NCBI RefSeq assembly: GCF_009806555.1
Contig: NZ_VUOK01000045.1
Span: 62,001-126,000 of the forward strand
Length of the DNA: 64,000 nucleotides
Reading direction: 5' to 3'
From: Methylobacterium sp. 2A
GTDB taxonomy: Bacteria; Pseudomonadota; Alphaproteobacteria; Rhizobiales; Beijerinckiaceae
Part shown: positions 44,440 to 51,461 of the stretch, piece by piece
How the letters are laid out: every line of letters starts with the position of its first letter
Position numbering within the stretch: position 1 is the stretch's first letter
Notes under the pieces: generated by a model
The model's database searches: none
What the model was told of the DNA's origin: nothing
The model's input: the letters and a program-made list of their open reading frames with translations, nothing else
Position numbers and translations under genes: made by a program

Positions 44440-44582
44440 TAAGAATAACTTTGAGTTGCAAAACATATCATTGGTCCGGAGCGCAAAAACTGCGCTCCGG
44501 TGCAATGATCTGCTCCCCGTTCCCTCTGTAGCGGACCACTAACGGCGCAAAGTTGTGGTCTTGAGCGCCGCAAAGTTCTGCT
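44440..44582. repeat. Repeat cluster, candidate left end of a Tn7-like element
   Basis: Several related boxes occur: TGCGCTCCGGTGCAATGATCTG within 44491-44515, GCGCAAAGTTGTG at 44544-44556 and CGCAAAGTTCTGCT at 44569-44582. A 7+10-bp near-perfect hairpin lies at 44467-44509 with an AAAAC loop. Boxes at 44491 and 44569 recur in inverted orientation at 63457-63500. Clustered short boxes just outside a tniQ gene are typical of transposon ends. Confidence 0.55.
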
Positions 44583-44693
44583 CTCTCTGCGAATGATTGC
44601 GGCACCCGACGTTCGATCTCGGTTTGTGGCTTGCACCGGTCCACTCGACATTCGCCGCAGCGGCCCGATGGAAAGCCGCCCGGGGATCTTCCG

Positions 44694-45356
44694 ATGGCCT
44701 ACGTTCATGGGAGTCGGCCAAACCGGCGCCTGGCCGCATCTCTGCTTGAGCACCTCAAGGGAAGGCTGGTCGACGCAAGCGAGGCCGTCGAAACGACCAT
44801 GACGATGCAGGCCGCGACTGCATCCCCGCACTGGCGGCTGTCCAACGTCGCCGGCGTTCACGTCTACGAGGCGGACGGCGGATGGAATGCCGACTTGGTG
44901 TTCGAGAACCTTCCGCTCGGCGTGCCGGTGGTGACCGGGAACGCCGTTCCGTGCGCGACGCGCAGGGCGGCGTTGGAGAGCGCAATCAGGCAGCTGTCGG
45001 TCTGCGCGGAGCGAGAGAAGCATTACTTGGCCAGCTTCGACACGGCCATGCGGTGGTTCGTGTTCGACGAGGTCGAGGTTCCGGTCGACCCGGATTATCT
45101 ACCCGGGGTGGCCGCGCGCCTCGCCGATGACGGCTTCACCGTGGAACAGGCCTGCCGGCAGCTTGCCCGGCTCCGCCGGATCATTTCCGGCGACGGCCCG
45201 GTCACGGCGGACAAGGTCGCCGCGGCGTCAGCGAAGGACCGAGAGAGCCTCGCCGTGGCCTGCGAGGTCGCCATGGCACTTGGCCGGACGCAGTTCTCGT
45301 TCGTGGATGTTGCCTGGGCGGACTACGAGGCCGAGGCTCCGGTCCCGATGCACTAG
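44694..45356 (+). CDS. Hypothetical protein convergent with tniQ
   Basis: Protein of 220 residues, soluble, no recognised domain. It has a beta-rich stretch (HWRLSNVAGVHVYEADGGWNADL region near 43-65), ALESAIRQLSVCAEREKHYL near 95, and an acidic C-terminus FVDVAWADYEAEAP. Its stop overlaps the tniQ stop on the opposite strand. It lies between the repeat cluster and tniQ, so it would be cargo of the element. The start may be the ATG at 44694 or a later methionine near 44799. Confidence 0.6.
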   Translation: MAYVHGSRPNRRLAASLLEHLKGRLVDASEAVETTMTMQAATASPHWRLSNVAGVHVYEADGGWNADLVFENLPLGVPVVTGNAVPCATRRAALESAIRQLSVCAEREKHYLASFDTAMRWFVFDEVEVPVDPDYLPGVAARLADDGFTVEQACRQLARLRRIISGDGPVTADKVAAASAKDRESLAVACEVAMALGRTQFSFVDVAWADYEAEAPVPMH

Positions 45357-47263
45357 GGCGCCTTCGGCGCACCGCCGCCGGGGAGCGTGGCCAATGCCTT
45401 CTCCAAGTCTTTCGACAACGCGTAGATGGCGTTGCCCCGCCCGTCCCAAGAATATGTCGGCATGCACCCGGACGTATCGAGGTGCCGCCTCACGATACGC
45501 CAGTGCAAGTCCTGAGTATGCCCGAGCTCCGTGAGGGTCACGTACCTGCCGCGGAACGTCTCGAAGCTCTCGCGCGTGATCAAGGGGATACGCCGCCGGA
45601 CCCTCGGGCAGAATGCCTTCTCGACCTTCAGGTGGCCCGCCCGGATCATCCGGCCGACCAGCTGATGGCTCATCCCCCGCATCTCGGCGCCCACGTCGAA
45701 CTTGGTCATGTGCGTCGGGGGCGGCCTGTCCTGCCTGAGGACGTTCAACACCTCGCCGGCGTCCACCAGCAGGTCCGTGTATCGAGCACCGCCACCCAGG
45801 CGGCCCTTCCACGTGAGCCGTCCTGCGAGGACCAAGCTCACGAGTTCCACGATGTTGGTCGATGCGACCAGGCACGCATGACCCAGGTTGACCTGCAAGC
45901 GGGTCGGCTGCTCGACAGGCACGGCTCCCTCGCCCAGGCGGCCGATGAAGCTTTCCAAGTCCGCACGGGCGATGCGGTGACGCGCGTTGGCCACGTCGCG
46001 CGATCCGAACAACACGGGGATCACCCCCTGGACGATGAGTTCGAGCAAGTGCCTATGGATGATGCCGGTCGATGCCACGACCGCGGCGACGGGCAGGGCA
46101 ACCCCGAACTCGCGCAGTCGCTCCTCGAACTCGGCCGCGCCGATCATCAGCCGCGTCCGCTCCGAGGCGGGAAGCGCCGGCGCCACGCCGGGTCTTGCAA
46201 ACATGCCGCGTAGGGTCTGGTTGCACACCCGCGACTCCCTCGCGGCGGAGGACATGGTGTGCAGCCGCCGGGCCTCCAGGACCTGCCCGAGCACCACGGT
46301 GCCAGCCGCGAACGGCACGTTGTCGAGGGCATGCCGCCGCACGATGTCCCGGAAAGGGTCGAACGCAGGATCCGAGTTCCGCCCGACGGATCTCCAAATT
46401 TGCCCGTAGACCTTGTTGCTCCCCACGTAGCCAGCCTGGTTGGCCCGTGAGACGAGGCCATCGAGGAAGCGCTCGATGCCGGGCTCCGCCCCCTGCGCGA
46501 CCCGAAAGCCGGCGAGGGAGACGGCCGCCCTTTCCGCTGGATCGAGACACTCGTAAGGGTGTGCTTCCTTATCGACCGTCTCGATCCCAAGGGCCTCGCA
46601 GATATCGACTGCGGCGTAGAGGGGCATCCGGTCGAGCCAGTCATCCGGGTTCATGATGCCGGAAAGGCGCCGGAGCACCCACTTCTCGAAGTCGCTCGGC
46701 TTGGAGGGCACGGCCTCGACACGCAATCGTTCGAGCCGAGGCAGCACCTCTGTCGCAATAGCACTCGAAAAGTCCACAAGTGGAAAGCCTGCGACGAGAT
46801 CTGTTTCGACGAGCTGGATCGCGTGCACGTGGCAAGAGTGGATCTGCTCGACCATCCACTCGACACGCAGCCATGTCAGCGCCGTGGGCGTCACGTCCCC
46901 AGGACCGTCGCAAATGTCCCCGGCGATGCAGTGGGGGCAGAACCGAACGAACCCCGTGAGCAGTGAGCGCCGCGCGAGTCTCTCGCTCCCAATCCTGGAA
47001 TCCGAAGGTCCGTTTCTGCGAGGGGTCGTACGAACCAGGCCATCCGTCTCGGCCGGATCGAGCGCACCGAGCGCCGCAACATGGCGGACGGCCGCCTCGT
47101 CGCCAACGTGGAGCCTTCGAACATCCACGCCGGTGCCGCGCATGAGGGTGGGAAGGTCATACCCGTTGAGGGCGGCGAGGCGCGAGGCGTAGCCGATAGC
47201 TACCTCCCCCGGATGCACCCGCAGAGCCCATTGCAGAGGTTCGACGTCCGCGACCCGGGTCAT
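45353..47263 (-). CDS. tniQ: TniQ-family transposition protein
   Basis: Target-selection protein of a Tn7/Tn5053-like transposon, 636 residues. The N-terminal TniQ domain begins LQWALRVHPGEVAIGYASRL, and the zinc finger is C109-P-H-C112 with C144/H147 in IHSCHVHAIQL. A long C-terminal region with repeated HTH-like segments (for example RDVANARHRIARADLESFIGRLG) may contact DNA. Its ATG overlaps the stop of the upstream tniB frame (ATGA at 47260-47263), confirming an operon tniA-tniB-tniQ. The frame is intact, unlike its partners. Confidence 0.85.
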   Translation of the reverse strand: MTRVADVEPLQWALRVHPGEVAIGYASRLAALNGYDLPTLMRGTGVDVRRLHVGDEAAVRHVAALGALDPAETDGLVRTTPRRNGPSDSRIGSERLARRSLLTGFVRFCPHCIAGDICDGPGDVTPTALTWLRVEWMVEQIHSCHVHAIQLVETDLVAGFPLVDFSSAIATEVLPRLERLRVEAVPSKPSDFEKWVLRRLSGIMNPDDWLDRMPLYAAVDICEALGIETVDKEAHPYECLDPAERAAVSLAGFRVAQGAEPGIERFLDGLVSRANQAGYVGSNKVYGQIWRSVGRNSDPAFDPFRDIVRRHALDNVPFAAGTVVLGQVLEARRLHTMSSAARESRVCNQTLRGMFARPGVAPALPASERTRLMIGAAEFEERLREFGVALPVAAVVASTGIIHRHLLELIVQGVIPVLFGSRDVANARHRIARADLESFIGRLGEGAVPVEQPTRLQVNLGHACLVASTNIVELVSLVLAGRLTWKGRLGGGARYTDLLVDAGEVLNVLRQDRPPPTHMTKFDVGAEMRGMSHQLVGRMIRAGHLKVEKAFCPRVRRRIPLITRESFETFRGRYVTLTELGHTQDLHWRIVRRHLDTSGCMPTYSWDGRGNAIYALSKDLEKALATLPGGGAPKAP

Positions 47264-47619
47264 CGCTCGTCCTCGTCGTCGTCCTCCTTGTTCTTGGTAT
47301 CCCCGAGGAACGACCCGGGCTGCAGCGCATCCCAGTCGTCCACGAGGAAAGGGTTCCGATCGTTGCGGCCACGGGCGAGGGATCGGTTCGCATAAGCGAG
47401 GGCGAAGTGTTCCCGCGTGAGTTCCTTCGCGTCGGGTTTGGCGTGCAGGGCCTGATGGATCGCGGCGGCGACGACCTGGCAGATGCGGGCGAAACGATAG
47501 CGTGCGGCGTGCGCAATCCGTTCGGGCATGTCCGTCTTCGCCATGGCTCCGATCTTCATCTCGACCGCCTTGGCCATCGTATTGAGGATTTTCACGACGA
47601 GCACCCTTTCGCTCTCCAT
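47260..47619 (-). CDS. C-terminal part of TniB after an in-frame amber codon
   Basis: These 119 residues (MESERVLVVKILNTMAK...) are in the same frame as the ATPase part upstream. Between them are a TAG at 47662-47664 and 14 more sense codons (VERRNWIVEFPDLQ). In the related proteins one expects KDEQVERR here, so TAG is probably a CAG mutated by one base. The segment could be made by restart at the ATG at 47619 (no strong ribosome site) or not at all. Its end overlaps tniQ by 4 bases, so it is the natural C-terminus of TniB. Confidence 0.6.
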   Translation of the reverse strand: MESERVLVVKILNTMAKAVEMKIGAMAKTDMPERIAHAARYRFARICQVVAAAIHQALHAKPDAKELTREHFALAYANRSLARGRNDRNPFLVDDWDALQPGSFLGDTKNKEDDDEDER

Positions 47620-47661
47620 CTGGAGATCGGGGAACTCAACGATCCAGTTACGCCGTTCTAC

Positions 47662-48333
47662 CTACTCGTCCTTGATGGGAAGCCTCGTGATCTTGGGTAG
47701 CCCCGACAGGACGAAGGCGACCGGATGGGTCCGCGAGATCGATGCCCCCTTGATCGCATCCGCGAGTTCCTCGATCTCGGGCGTCTTGCCCTTCCGGATG
47801 AGATGGCTGAACTCGTCGATATGGACGACGCTGACCTCCCGCTTCAGGAGCTCCTCCGGCAGCCTGTACCAGATGTCGCCGCGCCCGATCTTGCCGACGC
47901 GCGCTCCGGCCTCGTCGAGGATCATTTCGGCGAGGATCCTGGGGTGGACGTATCCGCTCAGGGAAATGGAGATGCGGGGCCGCACGACGCCGAAGGACCG
48001 CCGTTCCGCCTGAAGGGACGGGTGTGCGCGCAACACCCGATCCATCGCGAGGCTCTTCCCCGCCCCGCTGGGACCGATCATGAAGAAGACCTCAGCCTCC
48101 TTGAGGCGCAGGCGCTTCTCGGTGAGGTGGTACTTCATGAATTGAGCGAAGGTATCCTCCAGGATCCTGTCGCGGCTGCATTCGACATAGACGTCTTCGA
48201 GCTTGTCGAGCCGGGTCAGCCCCCTCAGGTCTCGATCAGGCAGCTTTGATCGCATCCGCCGACGAAGGTCGTCGGACGAGAGGTTCCCCGAGCCAGCACC
48301 CGCGGCGATAAGGCTGTCGCTATCGGCGCTCAT
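47662..48333 (-). CDS. tniB: TniB-like AAA+ ATPase, truncated by an amber codon
   Basis: Regulatory ATPase of a Tn5053/Tn7-like transposon (TniB/TnsC role: bridges transposase and target protein). 223 residues are read before a TAG. Walker A is GPSGAGKS (87-94) and Walker B is VVHIDE (D173, E174). The downstream sensor region KITRLPIKDE precedes the stop, and the frame then continues for another 134 codons (47260-47661). Its ATG overlaps the stop of a broken upstream frame (48330-48333). The truncated product keeps the ATP site but lacks the lid part, so activity is doubtful. Confidence 0.8.
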   Translation of the reverse strand: MSADSDSLIAAGAGSGNLSSDDLRRRMRSKLPDRDLRGLTRLDKLEDVYVECSRDRILEDTFAQFMKYHLTEKRLRLKEAEVFFMIGPSGAGKSLAMDRVLRAHPSLQAERRSFGVVRPRISISLSGYVHPRILAEMILDEAGARVGKIGRGDIWYRLPEELLKREVSVVHIDEFSHLIRKGKTPEIEELADAIKGASISRTHPVAFVLSGLPKITRLPIKDE

Positions 48334-48480
48334 TCGACGTCCTCCCCAAACAGGTTGATCGAGCCGGCCAGCCCGGGCGGCGCGGATGGGACAGTCCCCG
48401 GGCGGCGGCGCCCGCCGGCCGGCGTAGCCACCGAGACGCCGATGCTACCGGACCCCGCGTCTCCGCTCGTAGGGGCGCCC
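48330..48480 (-). pseudogene. Possible 3' remnant of the tni transposase gene
   Basis: The frame ending GLAGSINLFGEDVE stops at 48330-48332 and overlaps the tniB start as ATGA, just as the tni genes overlap each other. No transposase domain (DDE, helix-turn-helix) precedes it; upstream lies unrelated sequence and then dapA. I infer that most of tniA was lost by deletion or replacement. The left limit of the remnant is uncertain. Confidence 0.35.
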
Positions 48481-48696
48481 GAGGGAACCGACCGTGTTGA
48501 CAGCCATGACGACGCCAGGCGTCTGCGTCCGGGAAGGTTCAGGAGGTGAGGCCAGCATCTGCGTCCATGGTGGCGAGCCCTGGCGGACAACGGACCGGTC
48601 ATCGGCACGGCCAAGGTGGATCTCGGGCGGCGACACCTCGCCCGCAAGCGGGCAGTCTTCACGGATGGGCGACCTGCCGAGGGTGGACGCGCGCCG

Positions 48697-49686
48697 TCAG
48701 GCCGCGCGGGACGTCGGCTCGGGTTCGAGGCCGGAGGCTTCCGGCCTCGAACCGAGGACCGCTTCGAGGGCCTCGGCGACCGCCACGGCCGTCCCGGTCG
48801 AGGGCGCGACCAGCGGCAGGCGCATGTCCGGGGACACGTCCGCCTGCAGGAGGGAGAGGGCCAGCTTGACCGGCCCCGGGTTGGTCTCGCGCTCCAGCGC
48901 CAAGACCAGGGGCGCGAGCCGGGCCTGGATGGCCGCCGCGGCCCGGAAGTCGCCATCCCGGCAGGCGCGCTGCAGGTCGGCGCACAGCCGCGGCGCGACG
49001 TTGGACACCACGGAGATGCAGCCCCGTCCGCCAGCGAGGTTGAAGGCGGCGGCGGTCGCGTCGTGGCCCGAGAGCTGAAGGAAGACGGTCCCAATCGACC
49101 GGGCGGTCGCCGTCGGCCGTGCCAAGTCGCCCGTCGCGTCCTTGATCCCGACGACGTTCGGGATCGCCGCCAGCCGCGCGAGCGTGTCGGCGGCGATGTC
49201 GACGCCCGTCCGGCACGGCACGGTGTACAGCAGGATCGGGAGGTCGACCGAGCCGGCGATGGCGGCGAAGTGGCGGTAGAGCCCCTCCTGCATCGGCTTG
49301 TTGTAGTAGGGCGTGACCACGAGCGCGGCATCGGCGCCCGCGGCTTGGGCGGCCCGCGTGAGCTCGATGCTGCTGCGGGTGCAGTTCGTGCCGGTGCCGG
49401 CGATGACCGGAACGCGCCCGGCGGCGGCCTCTACGGCGATGCGGAGCAGCCGGTCGTGCTCGCCCGCCGTCAGCGTGGGCGCCTCGCCAGTGGTGCCGGC
49501 GACCACCAGGCCTTCGGTGCCCTCCGCGACCTGCCATTCGACGAGCCCGGCGAAGGCGCGCTCGTCGAGCCTCCGTCCTCCGTCGGCGAACGGCGTCACC
49601 AGGGCCGTCAGCGAGCCCCCGAACCGGTCCGCTCCGGCGTTGGCGGCATCGGACGGCTCGGCCCGGTCGAGGCGGGATAGGGACAT
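48697..49686 (-). CDS. dapA: 4-Hydroxy-tetrahydrodipicolinate synthase family protein (DapA-like)
   Basis: TIM-barrel aldolase of 329 residues. The phosphate/pyruvate motif is GTTGE (64-68), the catalytic tyrosine Y154 is in LLYTVPCRT and the Schiff-base lysine K182 is in GIKDATGD. All catalytic residues are present. It carries an N-terminal extension (about 22 residues) and a C-terminal tail beyond the usual 292. DapA condenses pyruvate with aspartate semialdehyde in lysine synthesis; relatives act on other aldehydes, and isolation from other lysine genes leaves this open. Its promoter has the same three-box element as the kdp operon. Confidence 0.85.
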   Translation of the reverse strand: MSLSRLDRAEPSDAANAGADRFGGSLTALVTPFADGGRRLDERAFAGLVEWQVAEGTEGLVVAGTTGEAPTLTAGEHDRLLRIAVEAAAGRVPVIAGTGTNCTRSSIELTRAAQAAGADAALVVTPYYNKPMQEGLYRHFAAIAGSVDLPILLYTVPCRTGVDIAADTLARLAAIPNVVGIKDATGDLARPTATARSIGTVFLQLSGHDATAAAFNLAGGRGCISVVSNVAPRLCADLQRACRDGDFRAAAAIQARLAPLVLALERETNPGPVKLALSLLQADVSPDMRLPLVAPSTGTAVAVAEALEAVLGSRPEASGLEPEPTSRAA

Positions 49687-49736
49687 GAAGAACCTCGGGA
49701 TCGGCCAGGCCGCGGTGAGGTGGGGGGGCGGTAAGC

Positions 49737-49784
49737 CTTGGCGTCGACGATAAGGCGACCCGCATAAGGGAACGAGACGCCAAG
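49737..49784. repeat. Inverted repeat in the dapA leader
   Basis: CTTGGCGTC (49737-49745) and GACGCCAAG (49776-49784), perfect 9-bp arms around a 30-base loop that contains box C of the shared promoter element. Could be an RNA leader stem or coincidence with the promoter. Confidence 0.4.
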
Positions 49785-49813
49785 CGGGCTCGCAGGATTA
49801 GGAAGTCATCAGG
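49764..49813 (-). promoter_or_regulatory. Three-box promoter element, copy 1 (dapA)
   Basis: Reading leftward: CCTGAT at 49813-49808, CCTAAT 11 bases on (49802-49797), CCTTAT at +44 (49769-49764). The third box lies in GTCTCGTTCCCTTATGCGGG. It is 78 bases before the dapA start. Confidence 0.7.
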
Positions 49814-49869
49814 ACAGGGGCCCGGCGCCCCGGCTTGGTTGTGTTGCCCGCCCGTGCGAACACGCGGCC

Positions 49870-50196
49870 ATGCTCACCTACCCCGCCTTCGCAGCGGCCG
49901 CCCTGGCCGAGATCGCCGGCTGCTTCGCATTCTGGGCTTGGCTCCGCCTCGACAGGTCACCGCTGTGGCTCATCCCAGGCATGGCCTCGCTGGCGCTGTT
50001 CGCCTACTTGCTGACCCTCGTGGAGAGCAAGGCCGCCGGTCGCGCCTACGCAGCCTACGGCGGGATCTACGTCGTCGCGGCCATCCTCTGGCTATGGGGC
50101 TTCGAGGGTCACCGGCCGGATAGGTGGGACGTCGTCGGGGGAATGATATGCCTGCTCGGCAGCGGCCTGATCATCTTCGCGCCGCGGGGAAGCTGA
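49870..50196 (+). CDS. ynfA: UPF0060 membrane protein YnfA
   Basis: Small inner-membrane protein of 108 residues with four helices. Family blocks are LAEIAGCFAFWAWLRLDRSP, ALFAYLLTLVESKAAGRAYAAYGGIY and the C-terminal ICLLGSGLIIFAPR. Related to small multidrug resistance transporters, but its role is not settled. It is divergent from dapA. GGCCATG context with a weak ribosome site; MLTYPAFAAAALAEI is the natural start. Confidence 0.92.
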   Translation: MLTYPAFAAAALAEIAGCFAFWAWLRLDRSPLWLIPGMASLALFAYLLTLVESKAAGRAYAAYGGIYVVAAILWLWGFEGHRPDRWDVVGGMICLLGSGLIIFAPRGS

Positions 50197-50224
50197 TTCC
50201 CGGGACAGGATCGGCACCCGCACT

Positions 50225-50274
50225 CCTGATGAAACCCTGATGGAGATGCCATCCGAGGCATCTCGCATCCTTAC
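50225..50274 (+). promoter_or_regulatory. Three-box promoter element, copy 2
   Basis: CCTGAT at 50225, CCTGAT at 50236 and CCTTAC at 50269, in CATCTCGCATCCTTACGCGG. It is 48 bases before the ATG at 50322. Confidence 0.7.
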
Positions 50275-50321
50275 GCGGTCCCGTGCTCACCTGGGATGAC
50301 CCTCATCACCGGAGCGCGGAC

Positions 50322-50519
50322 ATGACCCATCACCTGAACGACGACAGGGATTTCGGCGCCCTCGATGCCTGTCGCGGCGAGGAGGCCCTGGCCGCCACGC
50401 TGCGGGCCCGCGCCGCCGTGCCGTCCGAGCAAGAGGCGCAGCACGCATTCCGGCGGCTGTGCACGAGCCGTGCGACCCGGCGCGCGATCAGGGACCACCG
50501 CCTCGCGGGTAAGCGCTGA
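50322..50519 (+). CDS. Small hypothetical protein (65 residues)
   Basis: MTHHLNDDRDFGALDACRGE at the start, then an Ala/Arg-rich helix and the basic end RATRRAIRDHRLAGKR. No signal or membrane segment. The evidence that it is a gene is its position: a copy of the three-box promoter element lies 48 bases upstream in the same orientation. Function unknown. Confidence 0.5.
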   Translation: MTHHLNDDRDFGALDACRGEEALAATLRARAAVPSEQEAQHAFRRLCTSRATRRAIRDHRLAGKR

Positions 50520-50553
50520 GCCAAGGGACCTGTCCCGGAACCCGACCGCGGCG

Positions 50554-50603
50554 CCTTATGACTTACCTATACCGCGGCGCCCGCCTCCGTCTTGTTCCCT
50601 AAC
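50554..50603 (+). promoter_or_regulatory. Three-box promoter element, copy 3
   Basis: CCTTAT at 50554, ACCTAT at 50565 and CCTAAC at 50598, in GTCTTGTTCCCTAACGGCG. It is 55 bases before the ATG at 50658. Confidence 0.7.
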
Positions 50604-50657
50604 GGCGTAAGCGAGACCTCTCGCACCACCGGGCCTTCGCCCGCGTGGAGCATCCAG

Positions 50658-50798
50658 ATGATCGTCTTTCGGCACATCGCCGCGGAATGCAGGGACGACC
50701 GCGTCTTCGCTCTGATGGTCCTGGTCCTCGGTTCGTGGACGGCCTTCTGCTTCGGGCTGCTTGCCCTGAACGTCATCGACGTGTTGCCCCCATCTTGA
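50658..50798 (+). CDS. Small single-pass membrane protein (46 residues)
   Basis: MIVFRHIAAECRDDRVFA, then a clear membrane helix LMVLVLGSWTAFCFGLLAL, and the end NVIDVLPPS. GGAG lies 8 bases before the ATG. A three-box promoter element precedes it, so it belongs to the same putative regulon as kdp. Function unknown; it may be a small modulator of a membrane complex. Confidence 0.55.
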   Translation: MIVFRHIAAECRDDRVFALMVLVLGSWTAFCFGLLALNVIDVLPPS

Positions 50799-50869
50799 GC
50801 GCCGGTTCCCGCCCAGGCCTGCGCGGCCGGTTGCCGTGCCCGATCCCCAGGTTCCCCTCCGCCTCCCCG

Positions 50870-51127
50870 ATGCCGGAGGTGGGGACCGCGTCCGACGCCG
50901 TCGTGCTCCGACATATCGACGGTCGCTGTACCGCCTGCGGCATCCCCTTCAGCGGCTTCGCCGGCGGAGACACCGGCGTGGTCCGCGTCGACCGGGCCCT
51001 GTGGCGCGCGGCATGCCATCGGTCGGCGCACATCGACGTGCCCGGAGCCTGCCACGAATTGCGCGCCGCGTGGCGTCCAGGCGCTGGTCCGGCAAGCGCG
51101 GGTAGATCGGAATCGGAGCGATCCTAA
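50870..51127 (+). CDS. Small hypothetical protein with CxxC (85 residues), doubtful
   Basis: Frame MPEVGTASDAVVLRHIDGRC followed by TACGIPF (a CxxC pair) and a histidine/cysteine pair later (ACHRSAH, GACHELR). The C/H spacing could bind a metal, which is the only argument for a gene. There is no clear ribosome site, and the end touches the next promoter element. A chance frame is possible. Confidence 0.3.
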   Translation: MPEVGTASDAVVLRHIDGRCTACGIPFSGFAGGDTGVVRVDRALWRAACHRSAHIDVPGACHELRAAWRPGAGPASAGRSESERS

Positions 51128-51172
51128 CGGCTTCCTTATAAGATCGCCCCTGGCTCCGTCTCGAACCCTAAC
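51123..51172 (+). promoter_or_regulatory. Three-box promoter element, copy 4 (kdp operon)
   Basis: CCTAAC at 51123, CCTTAT at 51134 and CCTAAC at 51167, in GTCTCGAACCCTAACGCGG. It is 83 bases before the first small gene of the kdp operon. KdpE is an OmpR-type regulator, and the family binds 10-11-bp direct repeats, which matches the first two boxes. Confidence 0.72.
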
Positions 51173-51254
51173 GCGGTTCCGGTCCACATTCAGGGTCGGC
51201 AAAGACCGGTCGCGGCGTCCCCGCTTCCGGCCCGCCGAACCGGACACGACCCCC

Positions 51255-51338
51255 ATGCTCGACATCGTCTTCATCGCCGGAGGCCTCGCCTTCTTCGCGC
51301 TCACCGCCGGCTACACCGCGCTCTGCGATCGCCTCTGA
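51255..51338 (+). CDS. 27-residue membrane peptide preceding kdpF
   Basis: MLDIVFIAGGLAFFALTAGY followed by TALCDRL: one hydrophobic helix and a Cys-Asp-Arg tail. It lies 12 bases before kdpF. Peptides of this pattern precede kdpF in many alphaproteobacteria as I recall. It may assist KdpFABC assembly in the way KdpF does. Confidence 0.6.
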   Translation: MLDIVFIAGGLAFFALTAGYTALCDRL

Positions 51339-51349
51339 GGCACGCCGCC

Positions 51350-51439
51350 ATGACCCTCGACCTCGCCCTCGGCGCCCTCGTGACCGCCGGCCTCCTCGTC
51401 TACCTCACCTACGCCCTCGTCCGCCCCGAGCGGTTCTGA
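51350..51439 (+). CDS. kdpF: Potassium-transporting ATPase subunit KdpF
   Basis: 29-residue peptide, MTLDLALGALVTAGLLVYLT then YALVRPERF. The single helix with the YALxRPERF end is the KdpF signature. KdpF stabilises the KdpFABC complex in the inner membrane. It starts 11 bases after the previous peptide and ends 22 bases before kdpA. Confidence 0.85.
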   Translation: MTLDLALGALVTAGLLVYLTYALVRPERF

Positions 51440-51461
51440 GCGGCCAGACGGACCTCCCCCC

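Noticed and set aside
44440..44600. Short repeats near 44.5 kb as a CRISPR array
   Set aside because: Boxes are irregularly spaced, in mixed orientation and not separated by unique spacers of constant length; no cas genes.
48330..49331. 333-codon minus-strand frame as a transposase gene
   Set aside because: Most of it is the wrong frame of dapA; only the last residues, which overlap tniB, may be a true gene end.
49687..49869. Lysine riboswitch upstream of dapA
   Set aside because: The leader is under 100 bases, lacks the conserved lysine-riboswitch core as far as I can read, and is better explained by the three-box promoter element.
51123..51172. Three-box element as an EcfG-type stress promoter
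   Set aside because: The GGAAC-N16/17-CGTT pattern does not fit the six copies with constant spacing; the shared boxes are CCTNAY hexamers.
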